The notes under the pieces were generated by a model. It was given only the letters and a program-made list of their open reading frames with translations, was not told the DNA's origin and made no database searches. A stretch of DNA of 64,000 nt, from the NCBI RefSeq assembly GCF_023898315.1, contig NC_064615.1, positions 1,189,498,759-1,189,562,758 of the forward strand, read 5' to 3'. This document shows, piece after piece, positions 54,240 to 64,000 of the stretch. Numbering within the stretch: position 1 is the stretch's first letter; every line of letters starts with the position of its first letter. The DNA comes from Schistocerca nitens. Its lineage: Eukaryota > Arthropoda > Insecta > Orthoptera > Acrididae. A program made the translations under genes and the position numbers.

Positions 54240-54740
54240 TATGCAGGAAAAAAAAATCCCCATTAAAAACGCACTTTTTCCCACGTGAAAATATACTTTT
54301 TCCAAGGTGAAAATACACTTTTTCCACGATAAGTGACAGTGTTCTTTCCCTCGGAGTTGTAAAAATATCAATCCTTTGAATGGTAAAGGATTTATACACC
54401 AGCACAGAACTTCCCAGCACTTTAGAAAACGAAACTCGGCAATGGGGGAAAAAAAAAAAGAAACGCGGTTTTGAAAGATCTTTGATGTGCAGCAACATGT
54501 ATGCTGCGTATTTTCGTATTACGAAAGTATGAATTTGAATTCTACCCCAAACACAGCACGTTAGTTTCCGAAGTATTGAAATAGAGATTGCAATGCACAC
54601 TTGTAAGCCAATCATAGCTCATGTCAAGTGATCTCGCCAGCCAATGACAGAAAACATTCAGAGTACAGGACACGTGATGTAGTCACCCATAACAACATCA
54701 CTATTAAGTAGTGTCAACACACAAATAGGAAAAGTTAATG
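54240..54740. repeat. Probable interspersed repeat with 21-bp subunits
   Basis: Three related phrases, GCACTTTTTCCCACGTGAAA, ATACTTTTTCCAAGGTGAAA and ACACTTTTTCCACGATAAGT, lie in a row at about 54270-54335. They are followed by text (AAGCCAATCATAGCTCATGT, AGTGATCTCGCCAGCCAATG) that I associate from memory with a repeat family. No coding potential and no inverted ends found. Confidence 0.4.
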
Positions 54741-54784
54741 GTTTAAATTAATGTACATAGTGTAGCTACAAGCAAAGCTAACAT

Positions 54785-55970
54785 TAATAATTAATTAATC
54801 TTTCAGAATTAGCTGAATACCTGAAACAAGCAAAAGTAATACCAGTACTAAAACATTGCAATGCAAAATAGTAGAAAACCACAGACCAATATAGGTATCC
54901 CCCCAGGGAAGTGTACTGGGCCCAATCTTCTTCCTTATATATATAAATTATATCCGAGAGAGTGTCAGGCATGGTGAAAGAACACTATTTGCTGATGACA
55001 GCACTGTAGTGATTACAAACAAAAGCTCAACACTGTTAATAGAAAAATCCAATGAAGCTCTCAGTGACATGCACAACTTGTCACTAAAGAATAAAGTAAC
55101 TCTAAATGTCAAAAAGACAAACTGTATAAACTTCCGACTAAATAAAAAAACCCGTTGACATTACACTGAAAGTAAACAATGAGATACTTGGTTGTGTAAC
55201 AGACAGCAAATTCTTGGGGATGAATGTAGACTGTCACTAAAATGGACAGGGCATGTCAGAATTTTAGCAAAGGGGCTGTCTTCAGCATGTTACGCCCTGT
55301 GAGTCCTTATCACCAGTCTGCAATATTTCATCCCTCAAGGTAGCCTACTCTGGGTATATACATTCAGTCCTCAGTAATGGGATAATGTTTTGGGGGTTAA
55401 GTGCTGGAAACATACAAACTATTTTCAAGATACAGAAAAGAGCTGTTCGAATAGTAACAAATAGCAGTAACAAGGCACACTGTAAAGAGTTGTTCAAAAA
55501 GTTAGAAATTCTGACAGTTCCATGTGAATATATTTATCAAAACATAATGTATATAAGGAAAAACATTAATCTGTGTACCACAAATAGCACAATTCAAGAC
55601 CATGGAACCAAATCCAGACACTGTTTACATCTAAACTGAAGAAACAAGTCAAAAACTCAAAATAGTGTATTGTATCATGGTATTAAATTGTACAACAGAT
55701 TACCACTATAAATAAAAGATGTAAATGATCCCCACACCTTTAGTCAAAGGCTAAAAAAATATTTACTAGATAATAGCTATTACACTGTAGATGAATATTT
55801 AAAATAACTATAGACTAATGTTCATGAACATTGTACTGTGTAAGAAATTTAACTTGACATGATTAGAAAAGTAGAACTAAGTATAGGAGCTGTATATACT
55901 GTAAAGAGACATGTTTATTTTATAAGAAATATTGTCCTAGGGATGAATAAATGAATAAATCACAAGTGAT
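54785..55970 (+). pseudogene. Jockey-like LINE, internally deleted
   Basis: RT text: AEYLKQAKVIPVLKH, then a jump to SPQGSVLGPIFFLIYINYIR (54895-54960), then TLFADDSTVVITNKS (catalytic FADD, about 54985) and VTLNVKKTNCINF. The C-terminal frame 55385-55639 reads MFWGLSAGNIQTIFKIQKRA and HCKELFKKLEILTVPCEYIY. The block carrying the first RT Asp is missing, the result of an internal deletion near 54890. It ends in an AATAAATGAATAAATC-type tail near 55945-55963. Confidence 0.8.
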
Positions 55971-56693
55971 ATTGGTCTTTTTAGCGTGCATTACACTTTA
56001 CAAAACACACAAATGTGTCACTAAAATTTTAAACAATGACCTTAATGTCTGGGCTTCTGGGCTCAAAATTATTCTGAGTGGCTGGTACTCGAAGTGTTAA
56101 CCTCTAAACGAGAGTCAAACGCTCTGTGTTTTAAGAAATTCATTGCACAGTTTCACACGTAACATAATTCATCTTCTGTAAAATGAAGTTTCCTTTGAAA
56201 ATAACGTTTTCCAAAGAACCATTTGCAATATTTCCCCTCGACATCTTAGATATGGGTTCGTTTCAGTTGCTGCCACAGAGCACCAGAAAACAGGTGCTAC
56301 TGAGCGTAGGACGTAGGAAGGCCGTATGTTCATATACATGTAACATTAACAGATTTTACATGACTGTCATAAAAGAAAAAGGACATCAGAGGACACTCCA
56401 AGGGCATAGGAGGTTCATAAAACATACTAAAAATGCATAATTCAGCTTGGAGGATACATTCATATGTCCAGATTCACAATGACGTAGGCCCCAACCTGAT
56501 ATTAAGCTTTTCAGTGTGTTTTTCAGGCTGCAAATTTTCTTGGAGTAGCAGTACTATAGTCTATTCAAAATTACTTTTGTATTGACAGCTGCGATGGAAG
56601 TGGTAGAGAGAAGGCCGTGCCGGTGGAGGCACGGCTCGGATTCAGCCAGTCTTGTGAAGGCTGCAGCCGCAGCCCAGCTGGCACGTGCACCCT
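55971..56693. other. No recognisable feature
   Basis: Unassigned sequence. An 85-codon ORF at 56183-56440 shows no domain or splice context. Confidence 0.45.
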
Positions 56694-59000
56694 GAGTTGC
56701 CAAATCTCCGTCCACAACACTTCCACTTAGCCGCCATTTACTTGCAGTGAGTGAATCTGTGCGATCTCTGCGCGCTGTGTTTGTTTCGTTGCAGTTTCGG
56801 AGTTACCGTAGCATTTGTGACAGTTATTTGTCGTGTCTTATTTAACATGTCAGAAGAAAGTACATCGAAAGTTAGAAGTGGAAAAGTTCGATGTCGTTCT
56901 CGTGGACAGGGGATTGCTTTATGACGAGGACAGTGTAGAGAAATGGTTTGTTTGTTAAGAGCTTATTTTGAGAGTGAAAAACTTAATGGTGGCCCTCTAC
57001 TCTCTGTTAGCATGATAGTAGATAGAACGGCAGCCTCCCTGAATATCAACACTGTCGTAAAAATTGGGCAGGAACTGTTCGAGACAGAAAAGGAAGTTGG
57101 AGAACTATCCAAACTTGGTACTCCTGGCAAGAAACGTTCTATGGATAAGCGTGTTAAGAATTCAGATTCATTTGCAGTGGATGCAGTTCGTCGACATGTT
57201 AATGATTATTATAGCAGAAAGGAACATCCCACACTCTCAAAGTTATTGGTGACACTTAAAGATCATGACTTTTTCAGGGGAGTTGAACATCATTATTCAC
57301 AGTTTTGCACAACGTAGATTTCACTACGGACAATTTTGTAGCCATAAGCTATTGATGGAAAGGGAGGATATTGCTGCATGGTGATGCCGATTTTTAAGGC
57401 AAATATTTAGTATAAATGTTAATGAAGTGGTTTGGCTCGATGAAACGTGGGTTAATTCTGGTCACGTAGTTAATCAGGGGTGGACAGATAACACGATTAA
57501 AGGAACAATGCAGATGCCGTCTGGTAAGGGGGGCAGATTGATTCTACTGCATGCAGGCGCCTCTAAAGGTTTCATACCAAATTGTCTCCTTCTCTTTAAA
57601 TCGGAGAAGACAGGAGATTATCATGAAAATATGAACCACATTACATTCACAAAGTGGTTCGTAGAAGCCCTAATACCCAATCTAGATAAACTGTCCACAA
57701 TTGTTCCAGACAATGCTCCGTATCATTCCGTTGCTGATAAAGCACTTACCATGGCAAACCGAAAGGAGGAAATGATTAATTGGCTTGAGCGTCATAACGT
57801 AAATGTATCTGATGACCTTAAGAAGGTCGAGATTATCAAAAAAATAAGTTTCCATAAACCGCAATTTCCAAAATATGAAATTGACGAACTGGCAAAAAAA
57901 TAAGGGCATACAATCATCAGGCTGCCATGGTACCACTGCCACTTCAAACCTATAGAGTTGATATGGGCCAAAATTGAAGGTTACATTGCCAGGAACAACC
58001 AAAAATTTACGATCTCTGCAGTAGAAGCATGCACTAAAGAAGCTATTACTCACGTTACCTCTGAAGACTAGAAGAAAGCTGTCACTCACACAACATTATG
58101 GAAAGAGCATAGCAGGACGAAGGTGTTTTGGAGACTTTAGTGGGAGAGATGATTATCTCTTTAAATGACAATAGTGACAGCGAAACTTCAAGTGTCTGCA
58201 ATAGCAACGAGAGTGATGTCCATGGAGTTTTACCATTATCCACATAGAGATGCAGCACAAACGGATTCACATACACGTTTTGAGTGCGCAGTTTGCACTT
58301 GTAAAGTACTGGCATAACAAAATTAATTCACACTAACTTTTGAAATTTTAATATGACTGCATTATCAAATATTAATTCCAAAGAAAGTACATTTCTAGAA
58401 TTCAATTTGTGCATACATATTACAGTATACAAAATAATGTCTGCAATATGTCTGCAGTTTTTGTATTGTTTTTGTTTCTCACAATAGATGTTGCCCAATT
58501 TAAGATACCAAACAAGCATTATTTTATTTTTTGTTGTGTTGGAAGTAAGGATACATATCAGAAACATATCAGGTCTTTACAAATACAAATATAGAAATCT
58601 GTTGCCTATCGCTGCCGGTACTATAAGTGAGCAGACGATATCATATTATTTACAGTCCTGTGTCTCGCGTAAGAGATCTTCGACACAGCTAAGGTTTGAA
58701 ACAGATGAAAATTTGATGTTTTCTTGACATTTCATTTGCATAATGTGTATACCTAACTTCAATAACAAAAAACTTTCTCGCTTGTCGAAAATTTGATAGC
58801 GTCGTTGGAATGCTGTTTCTTTTATTGCCTACATGAACATTAAAAAAAAAAAAAAATAAAAAAATAAAACCATCACATAGCGAAATTATTTCACAAGAAA
58901 TTAGTTGGCTCCACATTTAAAGATCTAATAGTTAGCTTGAGTGTGTGAGCTGAATGAAACATGAGATTACGCGGGAGTTCCGTGTGGGACTTGGCAACTC
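56694..59000 (+). mobile_element. ITm-superfamily DNA transposon with wide D-E spacing
   Basis: Possible terminal repeats GAGTTGCCAAATC (left) and the inverted GAGTTGCCAAGTC (right) bound the copy. The gene is on the plus strand. N-terminal ORF 56943-57317 (MVCLLRAYFESEKLNGGPLL...) is followed, after a frameshift, by a bridge (HYGQFCSHKLLMEREDIAAW) and ORF 57427-57903. That ORF has VVWLDETWVNSGHV (first Asp) and IVPDNAPYHSVADKA (second Asp). After one stop, GHTIIRLPWYHCHFKPIELI carries the Glu, 81 residues after the second Asp by my count. Such long spacing fits what I remember as the DD82E (Sailor) group of IS630-Tc1-mariner elements. All three catalytic residues survive, but the frame is broken at least three times. 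Confidence 0.72.
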
Positions 59001-59096
59001 CGTGCTGCGCTCACCTGTGCTACTTCCGAACTGCCACTCCTAAGGTTATTCTGAATGCACTTTTATATATTGTCTTGTGTTTGGTTCTTTATTATG

Positions 59097-59651
59097 GCAT
59101 ATGTTGTTGTTGTTGTTGTTGTGGTCTTCGGTCCTGAGAGTGGTTTGATGCAGCTCTCCATGCTGCTCTATCCTGTGCAAGCTTCTTCATCTCCCAGTAC
59201 ATACTGCAGCCTACATCCTTCTGAATCCGCTTAGTGTATTCATCTCTTGGTCTCCCTCTATGATTTTTACCCTCCATACTGCCCTCCAATACTAAATTGG
59301 TGATCCTTTGATGCCTCAGAACATGTCCTACCAACCGATCCCTTCTTCTAGTCAAGTTGTGCCACAAACTCCTCTTCTCCCCAATCCTATTCAGTACCTC
59401 TTCATTAGTTATGTGATCTACCCATCTAACCTTCAGCATTTTTCTGTACCACCACATTTCGAAAGCTTCTATTCTCTTCTTGTCCAAACTATTTATCGTC
59501 CATGTTTCACTTCCATACATGGCTACACTCCATACAAATACTTTCAGAAACGACTTCCTGACACTTAAATCTATACTCGATGTTAACAAATTTCTCTTCT
59601 TCAGAAACGCTTTCCTTGCCATTGGCAGTCTACATTTTATATCCTCTCTAC
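59097..59651 (-). pseudogene. LINE D fragment, 3' end
   Basis: Minus strand: the C-terminal part of LINE D (KAFLKKRNLLTSSIDLSVRK, VAMYGSETWTINSLDKKRIE, WVDHITNEEVLNRIGEKRS, WRAASNHSQD) closing in a (CAA)n tail at 59101-59121. 5'-truncated at about 59651, where PLE sequence starts. It is very close to the copy at 45778-48101, so both are fairly young. Confidence 0.9.
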
Positions 59652-60592
59652 AACCTGAAAACAGCTTTCGCATCCTGCAACTATCCTCCCGACCTGGTAC
59701 AGAAGCAATTACCAGAGCCATTTCCTCATCCCCTCAAACCCAGAACCTCCCACAGAAGAACACCAAAAGTGCCCCACTTGTGACAGGATACTTTCCGGAA
59801 CTGGATCAGGCTCTGCATGTGGCTCTCCAGCAGGGATACGAAGTCCTCAAATCCTGCCCTGAAATGAGATCCAACTGACCTGCCTACACTGTGAAGCTTT
59901 CTATGTGGGAATGACCAGCAACAAACTGTCCAATCGAATGAATGGACACAGGCAGACAGTGTTTGTTGGTAATGAGGACCACCCTGTGGCTAAACATGCC
60001 TTGGTGCATGGCCAGCACATCTTGGCACAGTGTTACACCGTCTGGGTTATCTGGATACTTCCCACTAACACCAACCTGTCAGAACTCCGGAGATGGGAAC
60101 TTGCCCTTCAGTATATTCTCTCTTCTCGTTACCAGCCAGGCCTCAACCTTCGCTAATTTCAAGTTGCTGCCACTCATACCTCACCTGTCATTCAACAACA
60201 TCCTTGCCTCTGTACTTCCGCCTCAACTGACATCTCTGCCCAAACTCTTTGCCTTCACAAATGTCTGCTTGTGTCTGTGTATGTGCGGATGGATGTGTGT
60301 GTGTATGCGAGTGTATACCTGTCCTTTTTTCCCCCTAAGGTAAGTCTTTCCGCTCCCGGAATTGGAATGACTCCTTACCCTCTCCCTTAAAACCCACATC
60401 CTTTCGTCTTTCCCTCTCCTTCCCTCTTTCCTGATGAAGCAACCGTCGGTTGCGAAAGCTTGAATTTTGTGTGTATGTTTGTGTTTGTTTGTGTGTCTAT
60501 CAACCTGCCAGCGCTTTCGTTTGGTAAGTCACATCTTCTTTGTTTTTAGATATATTTTTCCCACGTGGAATGTTTCCCTCTATTATATCAAC
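59652..60592 (+). pseudogene. Penelope-like element 3' half with its 3' UTR
   Basis: Plus strand. The linker region (LVTGYFPELDQALHVALQQG, 59770-59835) stops at about 59874, where a deletion removes the Cys-rich part. The GIY-YIG nuclease follows (LTCLHCEAFYVGMTSNKLSN, RMNGHR, AKHALVHGQH; 59877-60025) and the C-terminal tail ends at 60154-60156. The 3' UTR holds the complete microsatellite-rich arm (60240-60540) and closes with TTTTTCCCACGTGGAATGTT and CCCTCTATTATATC (to 60592). This copy links the coding end to the palindrome-forming repeat seen elsewhere in the window. Catalytic Tyr and Arg positions are kept. Confidence 0.85.
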
Positions 60593-60714
60593 TTATATTT
60601 TTGTACATTTAGAGCTATCTGCCATTTATATTACCAACTACAACTTTTGTCTAAGTCATCTTGTATCCTGAGCCTAGAGTCACTCAGCGATCAACATCAT
60701 AGTAAACAGCTGCT

Positions 60715-61015
60715 GAGTGCTCAGGCACAAGAAAAAGAACACTAAACATATGACCTTTCAGCTAAAGGACCTTCTTGAAGTAGACAAAAAACACACACAT
60801 TCACACAAGTACTACTCGTTCACATGGCCATTGTCTATGGCCACTGAGGCCGGACTGCAAGGAACTCAGTGGCCAGAGACAGTGTGTGTGTGTGTGTGTG
60901 TTTATCTGCTTTAGAAGAAGGGCTTTTCGCTGAAAGCCCATTTGTTTAGCAGTCTTATTGTTGTGCCTGTCTGCAACACGTCATCTATGAGTAGAAATCT
61001 GACCTTTTTATGATA
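60715..61015. repeat. Fold-back MITE, diverged
   Basis: Paired phrases CCTTTCAGCTAAAGGACCTT and AAGGGCTTTTCGCTGAAAGC, and an inner pair GGCCATTGTCTATGGCCACT / ACTCAGTGGCCAGAGACAGT around 60850. The right end has TTTTTATGATATTGTC, as in the 53.8-kb copy. The left end is degenerate. Confidence 0.7.
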
Positions 61016-61048
61016 TTGTCAGATCATTTAAGTATATAGAAAATAATA

Positions 61049-61075
<27 letters not shown>
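61049..61075. repeat. (CA)n microsatellite at the LINE E 3' end
   Basis: About 13 CA units directly at the 3' boundary of the minus-strand LINE. In its sense this is a (TG)n tail. Confidence 0.9.
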
Positions 61076-61079
<4 letters not shown>

Positions 61080-64000
61080 TGGTCATACTGGATTCGAGAG
61101 TCCATTACCGCAGCAACGCATTTTCCCCATCTGTCCCTGTCTTGGGCTATTTCCTTCCATTCGCCTTCAATACCTAGGCTCCTCAAATCAGCCTTCACAT
61201 TGTCCTCCCATCTACACCTCGGTCTCCCCACAGGACGTTTTCCCTCTAAGTGCCCTACCAGTACTCTACACGCTGCCCTGCCCTCATCCATTCGAGCTGC
61301 GTGACCCGCCCATCGCAGCCTATGTGATTTAATAATACTGATTGTGTCAGGGCTTGAATAGAGTTCGTGAACCTCTTTGTTATGCAGTTTTTACCACTCT
61401 CTGCGAATGTCATCCCTTTTCGCTCTGAAAATTTTCCTCAAAATTTTGTTTTCAAATACTCGAAATGACTTTTCATTTTGCACCGTGAGAGACCAAGTCT
61501 CACACCCATACAGCATAACTGGTAGAATAATAGTTTTGTATATTCTAATCTTTAAATTCCTAGACAATATCCGTAATGAAAGTAATCTATTCAGTGAGAA
61601 GTAGCACGCATTTCCTGCCCGTAATCTCTTCTTCAGTTCAGATTCAATCTCATTTCTCGAAGTGATGTCCATGCCTAGATACTTAAATGTGTTCACTTTT
61701 TCAAACTGCATGTCTCCAACTCTTAAAATTTCCTGATCTACTGCTGTTGGCATTCTAGTAGTAACCAGGTATTTAGTTTTGTCTTCACTTATCCTTAGAC
61801 CTACATCTTCACTAGCCTTGATTAACGCTTTCGCATCAGATTCTTTCCTATCGCTAATGATGTTCAGATCATCTGCATACCCCAATATCTTAATATTTCC
61901 ATTTAACTGCTGCCATTCGTACAATATATTCTAGGACTAAATTAAAAAGTAGCGGAGACAGGGCATCTCCCTGCTTAAGTCCGTTCTTTGTTACAAATTC
62001 TTCTGACTCCAATTTCCCCCCACGTACTCTACCTTTTGTGTTTTTCAAACTTGCTTTGGTATTCCAAGTTCCAAAAGAATTCTGTACAATTTTGACTGCA
62101 ATACTGAATCATATTCTTTTGTAAAATCTATGAAAAGATTATGAACTGGTTTATTGTATTCCCATTTCTTTTCCAAAATTTGACACAGGGTGAATATTTG
62201 GTCTACAGTTGATCTGTTCCTCTGAAAGCCAGCTTGGTAATCCCCCACAATTTCATCTGCATATGGTGTAAGCCTGCTTAGCAGAATAATCGAGAAAATT
62301 TTGGAACATACTTGTAATAGCAATATCCTTCTATAATTACTACAATCCATTTTGTCACCCTTCTTAAAAATTGGGATCAGAATCAACTCTTGCTACTCTT
62401 CAGGTATCATCTCTGAGTTCCATACTTTAGTTATCACTTCATGAACTACTTCCACCAATTTCTGTCCCCCATTTTTAACTAATTCTGCAGTTATGCAATC
62501 TGATCCTGGTGCTTTATGGTTTTTCAATTTGCTGATTGCATCTCTTACTTCCTTTAACGTTGGCTCAGGTATCTGGGGTTCTGCTGTATGTATTTCGTAC
62601 GCTTGCTCATTTCCTGCTTCCTGGTGTACATTTAATAGATGCTCAAAATACGCTCTCCATTTACTTAATATAGCACTGGGGTCTGTCAGTATTCCCCTGG
62701 CATCCCCTCGAAGTGCATTTGTCCTAGCCTTGAACCCCTTCCTATACCCATTTATGTCTAGGTAAAGTTCCCTAATGTTTTTTGTTTTACTGTTTGTTTC
62801 CATTTTTTTAGTTTGATTGTTCAAATAATCCCTCTTCTTTGCCCGTAGCCTACAACCAACTTCCCTTCTCGTGTTCAAGAACTCCTCTCGTTTTCTGTCT
62901 CCCATTCTATCCCAATCTAATCGCACTTTTCTCCTTTCCTCTACCAATTTCTTGCATTCCTCATCAAACCATGCTTTCCTCCTGTTCTTCTTAATTGTAC
63001 CTAATGTGACCTTCGTTGCCTCTTTGATATTATCCTCACAGTGATCCACTGTTTATTTACATCCTCATCTTGATCTTTGTGTGTCCGGAGAGCATCAAAC
63101 CTATTTGAAATTTCTATCATGTACCTTCTTCTAAAGTTTTCATCATTTAGCTTGTCAGTGTCAAACCTAACAAGTTCTGCACTGTGACACCTTGATGTTG
63201 CTGTAGATAGCCATTGGTGAACTTTGGCAACTACAAGAAAATGATCAGAATCACAGTCTGCTCCCCTGAAAGTCCCAACATTTTCTATACTAGTGTGCCA
63301 TCTCTGATCTACGAGAACATGATCAATTTGGTTTCAGGTGTGTTCATCCAGAGAGACCCAAGTTGCTTTATGAATGTCCTTCCTTTTGAAATATGTGCTC
63401 TCAACAATCATGTCTTTTGAAACAGCAAAACTAACCACTCTTGTGCCATTATCATTCGAAATGTTATGCAAACTTTCTTTCCCAATTGTAGGCTGGAATG
63501 CTTCCTCCTTCCCTATCTTCACATTAAAATCACCTATGATTAATTTTGTATCGTATGAGGAGAACTCATACCACAGTTGATCTAGTTCTTCATAAAAGCC
63601 GTCTTTAACAACCTCTCCAGTGTCCTCAGTTGGTGCGTGTACATTAATTACTACTAGTCTATTCCACCTGCTGGACAACACTATAACTGATAGTCGGTCA
63701 CTAATGAACCTTACATCTCTGACTGCGTGAAGCAATTTTCTCTGTACTGCGAAACCTGTTCCAAAACTGTGAGCTTCCGCACCTCCATAGAAAAATGTAT
63801 AGTTACCCCTCTTTATGCTACCCTCCGCCTGCCACCGAGTTTCTTGAATAGCTGTAATGTCTTCATCATATCTATCTAATTCATCTAATATGTCTGGAAC
63901 ATTCCTGGCCTATTCAAACTTTTAATGTTCCCTGTTCCCAACCTGAAAGTTCCTTTCGGCCTGAATCTCTTTGAAGTAGGTTTCGCCCGGAGATCCGCAT
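61076..64000 (-). pseudogene. LINE E: endonuclease-RT retrotransposon, runs off the window
   Basis: Minus strand, in order from the right edge: endonuclease start (TAIQETRW near 63840, GNYTFFYGGAEAHSFGTGFA), a 133-codon piece with LVVINVHAPTEDTGEVVKD and KLIIGDFNVKIGKEE (63735-63334), and DCDSDHFLVVAKV. The linker includes KAWFDEECKKLVEERRKVRL (63049-62393). RT: LKNHKAPGSDCITAELVKNG, QAGFQRNRSTVDQIFTL, LFIDFTKEYDSVLQSKLYRI, KQGDALSPLLFNLVLEYI and ILGYADDLNIISDRKESDA (YADD at about 61890). The C-terminal tail includes GKRPVGRPRCRWEDNVKADL. Five frame pieces cover nearly the whole ORF with few disruptions. It is related to LINEs A and C. The 5' end lies beyond 64000. Confidence 0.9.

Noticed and set aside
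56183..56440. 85-codon ORF as a possible exon
   Set aside because: No acceptor/donor pair fits, no domain was recognised, and the composition is unremarkable.

Overview
The window looks like an intron or intergenic stretch of a very large, repeat-choked insect genome. An orthopteran (grasshopper or locust, perhaps Schistocerca) is my best guess, because several of the tRNA-derived SINEs, microsatellite-rich palindromes and LINE families are ones I associate from memory with locust genomic sequence. There are no operons and no bacterial signals. Nearly all recognisable coding sequence is broken transposable-element sequence. Only one short piece, 49481-49684 on the minus strand, looks like a host exon: a 204-bp, splice-site-bounded exon resembling the membrane domain of an ABCA-type ABC transporter.

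Layout. 1-1010: tandem and inverted copies of a tRNA-derived SINE. 1931-4883: a fold-back MITE, a fragment of an unnamed repeat-encoded protein family, a microsatellite-rich 3' arm and a decayed mariner (DD34D). 5488-10776: a long poly-A, a Jockey-like RT remnant, a minus-strand hAT-like transposase and a Penelope-like element (PLE) with RT and GIY-YIG remains. 13165-16016: a second hAT-like remnant, then a PIF/Harbinger-like element with a TAA target duplication and a 440-bp-arm mariner palindrome nested in it. 16383-21795: LINE fragments and two Tc1-like elements, one with a SINE inside it. 23219-24530: microsatellites, a SINE hairpin and an A/C-rich tract. 25630-27725: inverted PLE 3' ends. 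28120-30399: an LTR-retrotransposon remnant (polypurine tract, LTR, candidate primer site, gag-like ORF, partial LTR).

30400-39215 is one minus-strand I/Jockey-group LINE with RNase H. It is split by an almost complete 3-kb LINE in the opposite orientation (perfect 13-bp target duplication) and by a SINE with an (ATT)n tail (13/14-bp duplication). 39216-42145 holds another LINE. 43295-48960 is the most interesting segment: inverted repeats of about 300 bp enclose a decayed minus-strand gene for a multidomain, DDE-like protein of a family I cannot name, itself split by a plus-strand LINE. I read it as a candidate undescribed TIR DNA transposon. 49481-50412 holds the ABCA exon and a large palindrome about 105 bp upstream of it. 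50460-61015 carries two PLE fragments, a Tc1-like remnant, three fold-back MITEs, a Jockey-like LINE and an ITm-superfamily transposase gene with unusually wide D-E spacing (about 81-82 residues). 61076-64000 is a minus-strand LINE running off the window.

How the parts relate. The elements are mostly dead, with stops, frameshifts and lost catalytic residues, and are nested in datable layers through their target-site duplications. PLE fragments recur four times, and the microsatellite-rich palindromes scattered through the window can be read as the 3' ends of one PLE family. Family calls come from motifs read by eye and from memory; no database search was possible.
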